Shown in pieces: positions 16,741-24,904 of a stretch of DNA of 55,193 bases. The translations under genes were made by a program, and so were the position numbers. The DNA lies in contig NZ_JAAFYZ010000050.1 in assembly GCF_018274385.1 (NCBI RefSeq), positions 1-55,193 on the forward strand, given 5' to 3'. Positions within the stretch are counted from its first letter, which is position 1; each line of letters starts with the position of its first letter. This DNA comes from Catenulispora pinistramenti (GTDB lineage Bacteria > Actinomycetota > Actinomycetes > Streptomycetales > Catenulisporaceae). Below the pieces are notes generated by a model. That model saw nothing but the letters and a program-made list of their open reading frames with translations, had not been told where the DNA came from and did no database searches.

Positions 16741-17349
16741 CTAGGCTTCTGGAATTTCCACCAGGTACCGGCCCGACCGGTACTTCCGCGAGACGGTCCG
16801 GAGGCGCGCGCCGACACCCGTCGGCCACTTGGTCTCCTCCGACCACGCAGTGCCGACTGGCACGTCGAGCGTGTCCCGGCGAAGGTCGGGCGTCAGGGGC
16901 GCGTCGCAGGCGAAGGCCAGCGTGGAGGCGCGGGCCTGCTCGGGTTCGAAGTCGCGGGCAGCGGCCAGGTCGACGCACAGCGCGTGAAGCAGGGCGCGCG
17001 TTCGGGCTGAACCGCTGTCGCGGGAGACCGCCAGGGCCATGTCGAGCGACTGGTCGATCGCGTCGGTCAACTCCCGGGTCAGTTCCAGGGCGAGACAGAC
17101 TTCTTCCTCGCCGGACAGCGCCCAGAGGTCGTCGACGACCGTCTTCGGCTTCGCCGAACAGGCTGTGTCGCCTGCGGCCGGCTCGCTCGGCGCCCGAAGA
17201 GCGGCCCTGCTGTCCACCTCTTGCGGGATCCCTGGGTGGATTCGAGCGCGGACGTGGTCGAGCATGTCGCGGTTGGCTGCGGCGAGCATCCCGTCGAACG
17301 GTTCGGATTCCGGCATGAGGTCGTCGTCCGGAACGTCACCGGAGTTCAT
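16741..17349 (-). CDS. Hypothetical protein coupled to a sigma-factor gene
   Basis: This 202-residue soluble protein has no domain I recognise. The N-terminal 60 residues are acidic and probably disordered (DVPDDDLMPESEPFDGML). The centre is predicted helical (LSGEEEVCLALELTRELTDA). The C-terminal part ends in a basic beta-rich tail (SRKYRSGRYLVEIPEA). Start ATG at 17347-17349 has GGAAGGGGG just upstream. It overlaps the 3' end of the upstream sigma-like gene by 14 bp, so the two are almost certainly co-translated. That arrangement is typical of an anti-sigma or sigma-accessory protein, but it lacks a visible zinc-binding anti-sigma motif or membrane helix. Confidence 0.6.
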   Translation of the reverse strand: MNSGDVPDDDLMPESEPFDGMLAAANRDMLDHVRARIHPGIPQEVDSRAALRAPSEPAAGDTACSAKPKTVVDDLWALSGEEEVCLALELTRELTDAIDQSLDMALAVSRDSGSARTRALLHALCVDLAAARDFEPEQARASTLAFACDAPLTPDLRRDTLDVPVGTAWSEETKWPTGVGARLRTVSRKYRSGRYLVEIPEA

Positions 17350-17941
17350 CGGCGCCCCCTTCCTCGTCGGTGAGGTACGTCCACATGATCTTCCGGGCCT
17401 TCTTCAGCTGGTCCTGAATCCATTGCAGCTCTGCCTGGGTCGGCTGATCACCTCGGCCGAGCGCGGCGACGATCTCGCGAGCGGTCAGACTGTCCATCGA
17501 CAGTTCCAAGATCGCGCGGAGGGGATCGCCCATCTGTTCAAGCCCGCGCCGTACCGAGACCGCGAGCGCTGACAGAGCACTGGGGTCATCGTTCCCGCGA
17601 ACGGTCTCCGGCAAGTACGGAACGGGCATCGCCAGGACTTCCCTTCTTCGGGCACTGGGCTGCTGATACTTCCGGCGGGCCACAAACCGGAGCCGGCCGC
17701 GCGGGGCATAGATCGACGCCGTCCCGCCCTCGCTGATCTGCTGCCAGGCATCCGTGAAGGCCTCCTGCGTGACGTCTTGAGCGTCGGTGATGGTCGCACC
17801 GAGTCCCTGGACGTACTTGACCACGGCGTCGTAGTTCTCCTCGACCAGCTTGCGGAAGTCCTCGCGAACGGCGTGCGAAACGTCGGCCAGACGGGTCGCG
17901 CCGCGGTCACGCATCCAGCCGGAGTCGTCGTCCGGTCTCAT
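17336..17941 (-). CDS. ECF-like sigma-70 family protein
   Basis: This 201-residue protein has a clear sigma region 2: FRKLVEENYDAVVKYVQGLG and TDAQDVTQEAFTDAWQQI. The C-terminal half has a weaker region 4-like helix-turn-helix (LSMDSLTAREIVAALGRGDQ, then LKKARKIMWTYL). The region-4 core is divergent and the linker is basic (RFVARRKYQQPSARRRE). The ATG at 17939-17941 is the start. It forms a two-gene leftward unit with the overlapping 202-residue protein, its likely regulator. Function as a sigma factor is inferred from region 2. Confidence 0.7.
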   Translation of the reverse strand: MRPDDDSGWMRDRGATRLADVSHAVREDFRKLVEENYDAVVKYVQGLGATITDAQDVTQEAFTDAWQQISEGGTASIYAPRGRLRFVARRKYQQPSARRREVLAMPVPYLPETVRGNDDPSALSALAVSVRRGLEQMGDPLRAILELSMDSLTAREIVAALGRGDQPTQAELQWIQDQLKKARKIMWTYLTDEEGGADELR

Positions 17942-18132
17942 ATCAGGCCTCGCGATGGAAGGCCTGCACCCCGAAGTCTCAACCTATCTGGTCGTCGCAG
18001 GTCAGGGGCACAGCCGTGGACTATATCGTGGGAAACGGGACAGCTGTTCAGCTGTCGCGTGTCAGCTGTGGAGTCCAGCGTGCCGGTGACCGTGTGTGAA
18101 CTCCCACGAGGCAGAATTCTGAGGACGCCCGG

Positions 18133-18481
18133 GTGATGGCCGCCACCAGGACCTCGTTCGATCCGGCCACGACCGAGCGCGAGTTCCACATCGTGATGTC
18201 GGACTACACGCTCGGCGTCCTCGGTCCGCATCTCGCCGGTGTCTTCGCCGAACGCGCCCCGCGTGCCCCGGCTCCGCTTCCGACGGCACGAACGCCGCGA
18301 CGAGGACGCCACGAGCGTGGTCAGCCACACGGTGCTCAGCTTGATCGACGGGGCGGTTCTGCCCCGCGGCGGCCTCAGTACGAACCTGCCACACATCGAT
18401 CCGCACGCTTGGTTCCGCGACGCTGTGCGCGCATCGGCAGCCGCGATCGTCGACCTCGAACCGGATGGGCTCACCCGCTGA
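18133..18481 (+). pseudogene. LysR-type regulator remnant (substrate-binding domain, frameshifted)
   Basis: The first frame (from 18133) reads FDPATTEREFHIVMSDYTLG, then VLGPHLAGVFAERAP, matching the start of LysR substrate-binding domains. The similarity then moves to another frame with RLRFRRHERRDEDATS and DGAVLPRGGLSTNLPHID, matching the following strands. The DNA-binding N-terminus is absent and the C-terminus is replaced after about 18400. A frameshift and two truncations make it non-functional. Confidence 0.6.
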
Positions 18482-18484
18482 TGG

Positions 18485-19681
18485 TCAGTCAGGTATCGGC
18501 CATGGGGTGTGCTCGGCCACCAGGCTCCGCAGCCGACGGATCTCGCGTGGGCTGTTCCAGGCCAGGACGCCCACGACGCGGTCCCGGTGGCCGTATGCCG
18601 CGGTGAACGGGCCCTCGTCCGGGTCGCCGCTCAGGACGGTCATCTCGGCATCGGCCGGGAAGATGCCGTGTGCCTGGATGCGCACGTCGTACTGGTCGGT
18701 CCACAGGTAGGGGACCGGGGCGAACGGGCGGTCGTCGCCGAGCAGGTTCCCGGCCGCGGCCCTGGCCTGCTCGGTGGCGTTCATCCGGTGTTCCAGCCGC
18801 ATGCGGATGCCGAAGTGCGGGTTGGGCCAGGAGGCGACGTCGCCGGCCGCGTAGACGCCGGGTGCGGCGCGGCAGGTGGCGTCGCAGGTGACGCCGTCGG
18901 CCAGCGGCAGGCCGGAGTCGGTCAGCCAGCTGATCGCGGGGGTGGAGCCGACCGCGACCACGACGGCGTCGGCCTTCAGCACGCTGCCGTCGGCCAGTTC
19001 GGCCCCGGCGATCCGCGGTTCCCCTTCCGTGGCGGGCAGCAGGCGGCGCACTCTGCTGCCGCTGAGTACTTTCGTGCCGTGCTCGGTGTGCAGGCGGGCC
19101 AGGCGCTGCCCGACGCGCGCTCCGAACAGGCGGCTGAGCGGGAGCGGCGAGGGATCGACCAGCGTCACCTCCAGGCCCATCGTCCGCGCCACCGCGGCCA
19201 CCTCGGCGCCGAGGAATCCCGCGCCGACGACCACGAGCCGCGGCCCGGTGAGCAGTTCGGCGCGCAGTGCGAGGGCGTCGTCGAGCTTGCGCAGCAAGTG
19301 GACGCCGGGCAGGTCGCAGCCGGGGATCCGGCGCGGGGTGACGCCGGTGGCGATGACCAGGCCGTCGTAGCCGAGCAGCCGGCCGTCGTCCAGCCGGACC
19401 TCGCGGGCGCGCGGGTCCAGACCGGTGGCGGATCGGCCGAGCAGCAGTGCGGCGTCGAGTTTCGCGAAGGCTTCGGCCGAACGCAGGGCGACGCGCTGCG
19501 GCTGCCAGGCGCCGGCGAGGATTTGCTTGGACAGCGGCGGCCGGTCGTAGGGGGCGTGCGACTCCTCGCCGACCAGGGTGAGCGTTCCGGAGTAGCCGTG
19601 GGCACGCAGGGCTTCGGCGGCGGTCAGGCCCGCGGCTGATGCGCCCACGATGACAACGTTGTTCGGCATGTTCATGTTCAC
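18485..19681 (-). CDS. Ferredoxin reductase, FAD/NAD(P)H-dependent
   Basis: This 398-residue flavoprotein has the putidaredoxin-reductase layout. The FAD site is VVIVGASAAGLTAAEAL near residue 10, followed by the APYDRPPLSK segment. The NAD(P)H site is LVVVGAGFLGAEVAAVARTM near residue 150. The second FAD motif is APGVYAAGDVASWPN. It should pass electrons from NAD(P)H to the ferredoxin at 20512-20706 and on to the P450 at 20749-21987. The start is GTG at 19681 or the ATGs at 19675/19669. The GTG overlaps the stop of a small upstream ORF (GTGA), suggesting translational coupling. Its promoter shares the MarR-type operator at 19847-19865. Confidence 0.9.
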   Translation of the reverse strand: MNMNMPNNVVIVGASAAGLTAAEALRAHGYSGTLTLVGEESHAPYDRPPLSKQILAGAWQPQRVALRSAEAFAKLDAALLLGRSATGLDPRAREVRLDDGRLLGYDGLVIATGVTPRRIPGCDLPGVHLLRKLDDALALRAELLTGPRLVVVGAGFLGAEVAAVARTMGLEVTLVDPSPLPLSRLFGARVGQRLARLHTEHGTKVLSGSRVRRLLPATEGEPRIAGAELADGSVLKADAVVVAVGSTPAISWLTDSGLPLADGVTCDATCRAAPGVYAAGDVASWPNPHFGIRMRLEHRMNATEQARAAAGNLLGDDRPFAPVPYLWTDQYDVRIQAHGIFPADAEMTVLSGDPDEGPFTAAYGHRDRVVGVLAWNSPREIRRLRSLVAEHTPWPIPD

Positions 19682-19782
19682 GCCTCGTCGGTGGCGGTGG
19701 CGGTGGCGATCGCCGCCGCCGGACGGAGGGCATCGGCCTGCTTGCAGTCCTCGATGATGTGCATGGTCACGATGATGTGCAT
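19678..19782 (-). CDS. Small leader ORF translationally coupled to the ferredoxin reductase
   Basis: This 34-codon frame starts at the ATG on 19780-19782 with CAGGAG about 13 nt upstream; an in-frame GTG at 19786-19788 is closer to that site. It begins MHIIVTMHIIEDCKQAD, with the first segment duplicated by an 18-bp tandem repeat, and ends in an Ala/Thr stretch. Its TGA overlaps the GTG start of the reductase. It could be a leader peptide that couples translation, or the stub of a lost ferredoxin gene, since it begins with a beta-strand-like segment followed by a single Cys. Coding status is uncertain. Confidence 0.45.
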   Translation of the reverse strand: MHIIVTMHIIEDCKQADALRPAAAIATATATDEA

Positions 19783-19788
19783 GGTCAC
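19753..19788. repeat. 18-bp tandem duplication
   Basis: GATGATGTGCATGGTCAC occurs twice with no spacer (19753-19770 and 19771-19788). It lies at the 5' end of the small leader ORF, so each extra copy adds six codons and a start codon without breaking the frame. Confidence 0.85.
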
Positions 19789-19846
19789 TGGTAACTCCTG
19801 CGCGGGGCGGTAGCGGTGGCGGCCGCCGGGAAGTGTGGAGGGGAAC

Positions 19847-19865
19847 TATATAGAGTGTCTATATA
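19847..19865. promoter_or_regulatory. MarR operator, reductase/marR promoter
   Basis: TATATAGA-GTG-TCTATATA is a perfect 8-bp inverted repeat with a 3-bp spacer. It lies between the divergent reductase and MarR genes, 38 bp before the MarR start. A near-identical site precedes the P450 gene, which links the three transcripts. Confidence 0.75.
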
Positions 19866-19902
19866 TCTCTGTTCGAGCGCGGAGCCCGGCTATGCTCGCA
19901 CC

Positions 19903-20385
19903 GTGAGCACAACCGTCGGTCCCCGAGATACGACGCCCGTGGTGCGCGCCGGCGGAGATGCTGCCGCCGCGGTCTACGACCTGCTGGCCTCGTTCGTCCG
20001 GCTCAGCCCCCGGGACATGAGCCTGACCTCGATAGCGGCCCTGTCAACACTCGAACGCACAGGGCCGCGCCGCATCACCGAGCTGGCCGCCTCGGAGGGC
20101 GTCACCCAGCCGTCGGTCACCTCGCTGGTCGCCGCGCTGGTCCGCGTCGGCTATGTCGAGCGCCGCGGCGACCCGACCGACAAGCGCGCGGTCGTGGTCG
20201 CCATCACCGAAGCGGGCTCGGCCTACCTGGGCGCGCGCCGTGCCGTCACCGCGGGGATCTTCGCCGACGCCGTCGACCAGCTGTCGGCCGAAGAGGCGGC
20301 GACGTTGGCCGCCGCGGTCCCCGTCATCGAACGTTTGCGGGACCTGGTCGAGCGGCAGCGGGGGGCTGCCCAGGACCAGAAGTAG
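19903..20385 (+). CDS. MarR-family regulator of a P450 electron-transfer system
   Basis: This 160-residue winged-helix protein has LTSIAALSTLERTGPRRITE, the recognition-helix segment ASEGVTQPSVTSLVAALVRV, and the wing ERRGDPTDKRAVVVAITEAG. I chose the GTG at 19903 because the conserved N-terminal helix begins soon after it; the longer upstream frame would run through the operator. It sits between the ferredoxin reductase (divergent) and the ferredoxin/P450 pair (convergent). The same palindrome occurs at its own promoter and at the P450 promoter, so it probably represses all four genes until a small ligand, perhaps the P450 substrate, is bound. Confidence 0.88.
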   Translation: MSTTVGPRDTTPVVRAGGDAAAAVYDLLASFVRLSPRDMSLTSIAALSTLERTGPRRITELAASEGVTQPSVTSLVAALVRVGYVERRGDPTDKRAVVVAITEAGSAYLGARRAVTAGIFADAVDQLSAEEAATLAAAVPVIERLRDLVERQRGAAQDQK

Positions 20386-20467
20386 GCGCCAGCCCTTCGA
20401 CCCCGCCGGCCAGTTCGGGCACGTCCTCGCCCGCCGGTTCGCCCCGGAGGGCGAGGACGTGTCGGTG

Positions 20468-20494
20468 TGTCAGGGGTGTCAGGGGTGTCAGGGG
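20468..20494. repeat. 9-bp tandem repeat x3 between convergent genes
   Basis: TGTCAGGGG occurs three times in a row, between the MarR stop and the ferredoxin stop. No function is evident. Confidence 0.8.
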
Positions 20495-20511
20495 TCTACT
20501 TCAGGGGGCTG

Positions 20512-20706
20512 CTATTCCTCCAGCGCGATCGCCAGCGCCGGGCACAGGGCGGCGGCCTCGCGAATCGCTTCGGCAGCGTCCTGCGGCGGGTTCTCGGCGA
20601 GCAGGACGACGATGCCGTCCTCCTCCCGTTGGTCGAAGACCTCGGGCGCGGCCAGTACGCACTGGCCGGAGGCGACACACTTGTCTTGGTCGATGATCAC
20701 TTTCAT
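20512..20706 (-). CDS. [3Fe-4S]-type ferredoxin
   Basis: This 64-residue protein begins MKVIIDQDKCVASGQCVLAA and has a C-terminal ALCPALAI. The cluster ligands are C10, C16 and C55. Ala/Ser occupy the place of the second Cys of a CxxCxxC set, as in P450-partner [3Fe-4S] ferredoxins. The ATG has AGGAGG upstream. The gene follows the P450 by 42 bp on the same strand and should carry electrons from the reductase at 18485-19681 to it. Confidence 0.9.
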   Translation of the reverse strand: MKVIIDQDKCVASGQCVLAAPEVFDQREEDGIVVLLAENPPQDAAEAIREAAALCPALAIALEE

Positions 20707-20748
20707 GGTTCCTCCTGTCCGCTCACCAGGTGATCGGCGGCTTGTCGC

Positions 20749-21987
20749 TCACCAGGTAACCGGGAGCTCGTAGACGCCGTATACGAGTCCGTCGTGCTTG
20801 AACGGGATCTCCTCGATGTCCGCGGCGAGCCGCAGCTCAGGTATGCGGCGGTAGAGCGTGCTGTAGACGACCTGTAGTTCGACGCGGGCCAGCGGCTGGC
20901 CGAGGCACTGGTGCACGCCGAAGCCGAACGCGATGTGCCGGCGCGGGTTGCGGCCCACGTCGAGCCGGTCGGGCTCGGCGAAGACCTCGGGGTCGCGGTT
21001 GCCGGCGTCGTTAGCCAGCACCAGGCCCTCGCCGGCGCGCACCGTCACCCCGCCGATCTCGATGTCCTCCAGCGCCACCCGGCGCCGTCCGCTGTGCACG
21101 ATGTTGAGGTAGCGCAGCAGTTCCTCGACCGCCGAGGCGATCAGCTTCGGGTCCTGACTCTCCCGGACCCGGGCGAGTTGGTCCGGGTGCTCGATCAGGG
21201 CCAGCGTGCCGAGCGCGATCATGTTGGCGGTGGTCTCATGCCCGGCCACCAGCAGGAGCTGAGCCATGCTCGCGGCCTCACGCCGGGTCAGTTCCCCCGC
21301 GCGGACCTGCTCGGCGACCAGGGAGAGCAGGTCCTCGGCCGGGTGCGCGAGCTTCTCGCCGATCAGGCCGTCGAGATAGGCGATCAGCTCCCTGACGGCC
21401 GCGACCGACTCCTCCGGCGTGGCGGTGCTCTTGATCAGAGCCTTGCTGCGGTCCTGGAAGAACTCATGGTCCTGATAGGGGACGCCGAGCAGCTCGCAGA
21501 TCACCAGCGAGGGGACCGGCAGCGCGAAGGCCTGGACCAGATCGACCGGCTTGGGGCCGGCGAGCAGCTCATCGATCAGCTGGTCGACGATCCGCTGGAT
21601 CGCCGGCCGCAGCGCCTCCACCCGCTTGATCGAGAAGGCCGCGGTGACCATCCGCCGCTGCCTGGCGTGCTCGGGATCGTCCTGGTTGATGAAGGTGGAG
21701 GCCTCGGCCCGCCGGGCCTTGAGCCCGGCGGACTGATGCGGATAGCCCGAGCGTGTGACGTCCGCGCTGACCCGCGGATCGCCGAGCAACGCCCGCTGGT
21801 CGGCGTAGTCGGTGACCAGCCACGGGGTGCTGCCGTCCCAGAGCCGGATCCGGCTGACCGGGGCGTGCGCGCGCAGCTCGCTGAGCTCGGGCGGCGGATC
21901 GAAGGGGCAGCCGGCGCTGCGGGACATGGGGTAGTCGGGGATTTCGGTCGTCAGCGCGTCATGGGTGGGTGCTGAGACGGAGTTCAT
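20749..21987 (-). CDS. Cytochrome P450 (CYP105-like)
   Basis: This 412-residue soluble P450 has the I-helix oxygen-activation motif LLLVAGHETTANM, the K-helix EELLR, and the haem loop HIAFGFGVHQCLGQPLARVE with the axial Cys. Sequence style and length resemble CYP105 and related actinobacterial monooxygenases that act on xenobiotics and macrolides. The ATG at 21985-21987 has GAGG just upstream; an upstream extension would cross the promoter and operator. It forms a leftward pair with the ferredoxin gene and is preceded by a MarR-type palindrome at 22059-22075. Substrate is unknown; no neighbouring pathway genes point to one, so a detoxification role is plausible. Confidence 0.92.
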   Translation of the reverse strand: MNSVSAPTHDALTTEIPDYPMSRSAGCPFDPPPELSELRAHAPVSRIRLWDGSTPWLVTDYADQRALLGDPRVSADVTRSGYPHQSAGLKARRAEASTFINQDDPEHARQRRMVTAAFSIKRVEALRPAIQRIVDQLIDELLAGPKPVDLVQAFALPVPSLVICELLGVPYQDHEFFQDRSKALIKSTATPEESVAAVRELIAYLDGLIGEKLAHPAEDLLSLVAEQVRAGELTRREAASMAQLLLVAGHETTANMIALGTLALIEHPDQLARVRESQDPKLIASAVEELLRYLNIVHSGRRRVALEDIEIGGVTVRAGEGLVLANDAGNRDPEVFAEPDRLDVGRNPRRHIAFGFGVHQCLGQPLARVELQVVYSTLYRRIPELRLAADIEEIPFKHDGLVYGVYELPVTW

Positions 21988-22058
21988 GGTGCCTCGCCCT
22001 TTCCGAAGGTCTCTCGTGTCGAGGGGCGACCTGATCACTACGCACAGTATCAACTATC

Positions 22059-22075
22059 TATATAGAATGTCTATA
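22059..22075. promoter_or_regulatory. MarR operator, P450 promoter
   Basis: TATATAGA-ATG-TCTATA matches the operator at 19847-19865 in 13 of 14 arm positions compared, with the same 3-bp spacing. It lies about 72 bp upstream of the P450 start. Repetition of this unusually AT-rich motif in a high-GC background at both promoters supports a shared regulator. Confidence 0.75.
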
Positions 22076-22192
22076 CTCTGCGTCGCAGAACCCTTGTTCG
22101 GTCGGACGGATGTGATTGGTGGCCCATACCACCGGACCGCCCATCGCTCATGGAGGGCGGTTCTCGGGGGATCGGGGATCAGGGATCGAGTG

Positions 22193-22251
22193 CTGTGACA
22201 GTGCCCTGCAACAGTGCCCTGTGACAGTGCCCTGTGACAGTGCCCTGTGAC
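22193..22251. repeat. 13-bp tandem repeat, four copies and a partial
   Basis: The unit CTGTGACAGTGCC repeats from 22193 to 22244 and ends in a partial copy. The second copy has two changes (CTGCAACAGTGCC). It lies just past the stop of the cell-wall-binding protein gene. The rest of the 21988-22261 gap is the P450 promoter and the inverted repeat GGTGG-CCCATA-CCACC near 22121. Confidence 0.85.
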
Positions 22252-22261
22252 CTTCGCGGCC

Positions 22262-24904
22262 TCACATCGGGTGGCCGCCGGTGTCCCGGACGATCTCCGC
22301 GACCACCTCGTCGCCGATGGCCGCGGATCCGCCGAAGACCGAGACGGTTCCGTCCCACTCGTACAGGTGCCACTGTTCCAGCGGCAGGTCGCTGGACACA
22401 TGGTGCGGATCGGTGAGCGCCAGCGGCTGGCCGGCGTTGGCGGCGAAGGCACCGCCGGCCAGCGCGTCCGGGAAGTTCACACCCGAGGCCACCGACACCG
22501 AGTGCGGGATCGCCCCTGCCGTCATCGCGTTGATGACGGCGGTCGCTGTCTGGTAGCGGTCTTGGCCGTAGAGGGCGGTGAAGGCCCGGCCGGGGAGCGC
22601 TGTGCGTACCGCGGCGACTGCCGGGCCGCCGACGGCCGTGATCGACGCGTGCGCCGCGACCGCCGCCGCGGTCGCGGGGTCGAGCGTAGGTCCGTCGGCC
22701 AGCAGGATCGGGGCACCTTGCCGGGCTGCCAGTGGCCCGGCGGTCAGCGCGTCGGCGAAGGTACGGCCGCTGGCGACCACGACGTGTGCCGACGGGCCGA
22801 TGGTCTGGGCGACTCGGCGCGCCGTGTCGAAGCGGTCCGAGCCGGCGAGTCGCACGATCTTGTAGTCGGCGGGTAGGGCCGAGGCGACCGCGTCCGACAA
22901 AGCATTCGTGCCGCCGAGCAGGTATACGGTCTTGCCCGATCCGGTCCCCAGGACGCGAGTGATCTCGGCGACCGTGACTGACGCGATCGAGGCCCGATCG
23001 CTGAGCAGCAGCGGGCCGTGGACGTGGGCAGCGAGCGGGACGCCGGTGAGTGCGTCCGGGAAGTCGGCGCCGGAGGCGAGGACGACGGCTCCGGCCGACC
23101 CGGCGGCCCACTGTGCCTCAGAGGCGGCGACGGCCGTCGCGTAGCGGTCCGGTCCGGCGACCCGGTGGACCGTCGGGTGGCCGTAGGTCAGGACATCGAG
23201 GGTGTGGGTGGCTGAGCCGGTGAAGCCAAGAGTGTCCGTGCCGTTCACGGTGATCGTGTACGAGCCGGATGAGGAGTATTGATAGGCCGGTGCGGCGCAA
23301 GGTTCAGCGCCGTCGCAGTTGACTGTCACCGGAGGCCGGCCGTCTCCGTAATCGACGGTCGCCGTCGCGAGGCCCTTCGTCACAATGGTCACGGTGACCA
23401 GTCCGTTGAACTGGCTGGCCGCGAACTCGGGCTTCACGGTGTCCGGGGCGAGCGAGATCGAGGATGTATCGGTCCAGGTGTTCCCGTAGGCGTCGGTCGC
23501 TGTCATCGCCACCGTGTGCGGACCATCCGTCGGGTAGGTGTGATCGGCCTTGCACGTCGGCCCGCTGGACTTGTATCCGTCATCGAATACGAACACGCAT
23601 CCTGTGACCGGCCAGCGCGTGTCGTACGGCATCTCCGCGATCACGTGGCGGTAGGTGGCGGCATGCTGATCGACGCCCAGGCTCAGGTGCGTCGGCGGCG
23701 GGGTCGGTTGGAACTCCAGGGCGCCGCGATCGGCATACGCGGGCGTCCCGGTGCCCAGGCCGGCCTCGGCCGCGATCGGGTCGGGTTTGCGGACGCCGCC
23801 GGCCATGTCGGTCGCGGGTTCGTTGCGCGCCGATCCGTCGGCCGAGTCGATGGCCGGGGAGTCGGTGGTGAGGCTGTAGTCCCCACGATCGCCGCCGTAC
23901 TCGAACTGGCCGGCGAACTTCGGGTCGCCGACGAGGTCGGCCGTGCCGTGCCCGGCGGCGTCGAACGCGGCGGCGTCGGTGTAGTCGGTGGTTCCCCAGC
24001 GGAACGCCGGGCCGCCGTTGTTCCACCAGCCGTTCTTGCCGGTGTTCGCAATGGTGTGGCTGACGACGGTGCCGGAGACCGCCGATGCCGCGACCGCCAC
24101 ACCGGCCTCGTCGTAGCCGCATATGCCCTGGTTCGCGTCGGCGATGTCGTTCTCGATCCGGACGTCGTCCGCGGTCCCGGCGACCGCGATCGCCGTGCCG
24201 CACACCCCGTCGACGGTGTCGGCCACCACGTCGACGTCTGAGGAGTCGGCGACGGACACTCCGCCACCCGCGGCGGAGTTCCCTGAGATCGAGTCGATGA
24301 TGTCGTTCGACACGACGACGCCGGTGGACCCGGCGTCGATCAGCACGCCGGTGCCGAGGCTCGCATGGATGGTGCTGTCCGTGATCGTCGCCCCGGCGAC
24401 GTCGTCGAACCGCACGGCGGCTCCCGCGGTCCCGGCGGCGGGCGCCTGCTTCTGGGCCCCTTGCACGTCGATACCGGAAACCGCGATCGAGGACGAGGAC
24501 GACACCTTGAGCGCTTCCCCGGACGTGTTGAGGAACCGAAGGCCTCGAACTGTGACGTCGTGTTGGCCCGCGACCGAGATGCCGTAGGCGCCACCGGCGA
24601 TGAACGCACCGGCGCTCGAGGCCTGGAGCGCGACGCCCGACTTGGTGATGTCGATGCCACCGGCGAACGACCCGGTCAGCCACAGCGACGTCCCGGCGAC
24701 GACGGAGGGCGATGCCAATGCGGCCGAGACCGTGCAGAAGGGGGCGGCCTGGCTCCCCGCTCCGGTGGCGTCCGAGCAGACCGCCTTGTCGCTGTTCACG
24801 AAGACGTCGTTGGCTTCCCCGGCTCGCGCGACCACAGGTTGGGCCATCGCCAGGCCCACGCCACCGCAGATGGCAGCGGCTACGACACGTCGTGCGTGCA
24901 CCAT
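22262..24904 (-). CDS. Secreted beta-helix protein with cell-wall-binding repeats
   Basis: This 880-residue exported protein starts at the ATG on 24902-24904 with GGGAG 6 nt upstream and has a signal peptide (MVHARRVVAAAICGGVGLAM, ending near VVARA). Residues about 30-400 form a repetitive right-handed beta-helix (VTVRGLRFLNTSGEALKVSS, TITDSTIHASLGTGVLIDAG). A PKD-like region follows (VAMTATDAYGNTWTDTSSIS). Residues about 590-880 hold three CW_binding_2 repeats: VAGPDRYATAVAASEAQW, RLAGSDRFDTARRVAQTI and LYGQDRYQTATAVINAM, each followed by AxGxxFPDALxG-type segments. These repeats attach proteins to the cell wall. The protein probably displays a beta-helix carbohydrate-active or adhesive domain on the cell surface; the activity is not evident. 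Confidence 0.85.
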   Translation of the reverse strand: MVHARRVVAAAICGGVGLAMAQPVVARAGEANDVFVNSDKAVCSDATGAGSQAAPFCTVSAALASPSVVAGTSLWLTGSFAGGIDITKSGVALQASSAGAFIAGGAYGISVAGQHDVTVRGLRFLNTSGEALKVSSSSSIAVSGIDVQGAQKQAPAAGTAGAAVRFDDVAGATITDSTIHASLGTGVLIDAGSTGVVVSNDIIDSISGNSAAGGGVSVADSSDVDVVADTVDGVCGTAIAVAGTADDVRIENDIADANQGICGYDEAGVAVAASAVSGTVVSHTIANTGKNGWWNNGGPAFRWGTTDYTDAAAFDAAGHGTADLVGDPKFAGQFEYGGDRGDYSLTTDSPAIDSADGSARNEPATDMAGGVRKPDPIAAEAGLGTGTPAYADRGALEFQPTPPPTHLSLGVDQHAATYRHVIAEMPYDTRWPVTGCVFVFDDGYKSSGPTCKADHTYPTDGPHTVAMTATDAYGNTWTDTSSISLAPDTVKPEFAASQFNGLVTVTIVTKGLATATVDYGDGRPPVTVNCDGAEPCAAPAYQYSSSGSYTITVNGTDTLGFTGSATHTLDVLTYGHPTVHRVAGPDRYATAVAASEAQWAAGSAGAVVLASGADFPDALTGVPLAAHVHGPLLLSDRASIASVTVAEITRVLGTGSGKTVYLLGGTNALSDAVASALPADYKIVRLAGSDRFDTARRVAQTIGPSAHVVVASGRTFADALTAGPLAARQGAPILLADGPTLDPATAAAVAAHASITAVGGPAVAAVRTALPGRAFTALYGQDRYQTATAVINAMTAGAIPHSVSVASGVNFPDALAGGAFAANAGQPLALTDPHHVSSDLPLEQWHLYEWDGTVSVFGGSAAIGDEVVAEIVRDTGGHPM

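Noticed and set aside
22193..22251. CRISPR array
   Set aside because: Units are only 13 bp with no spacers between them and no cas genes are present; it is a simple tandem repeat.
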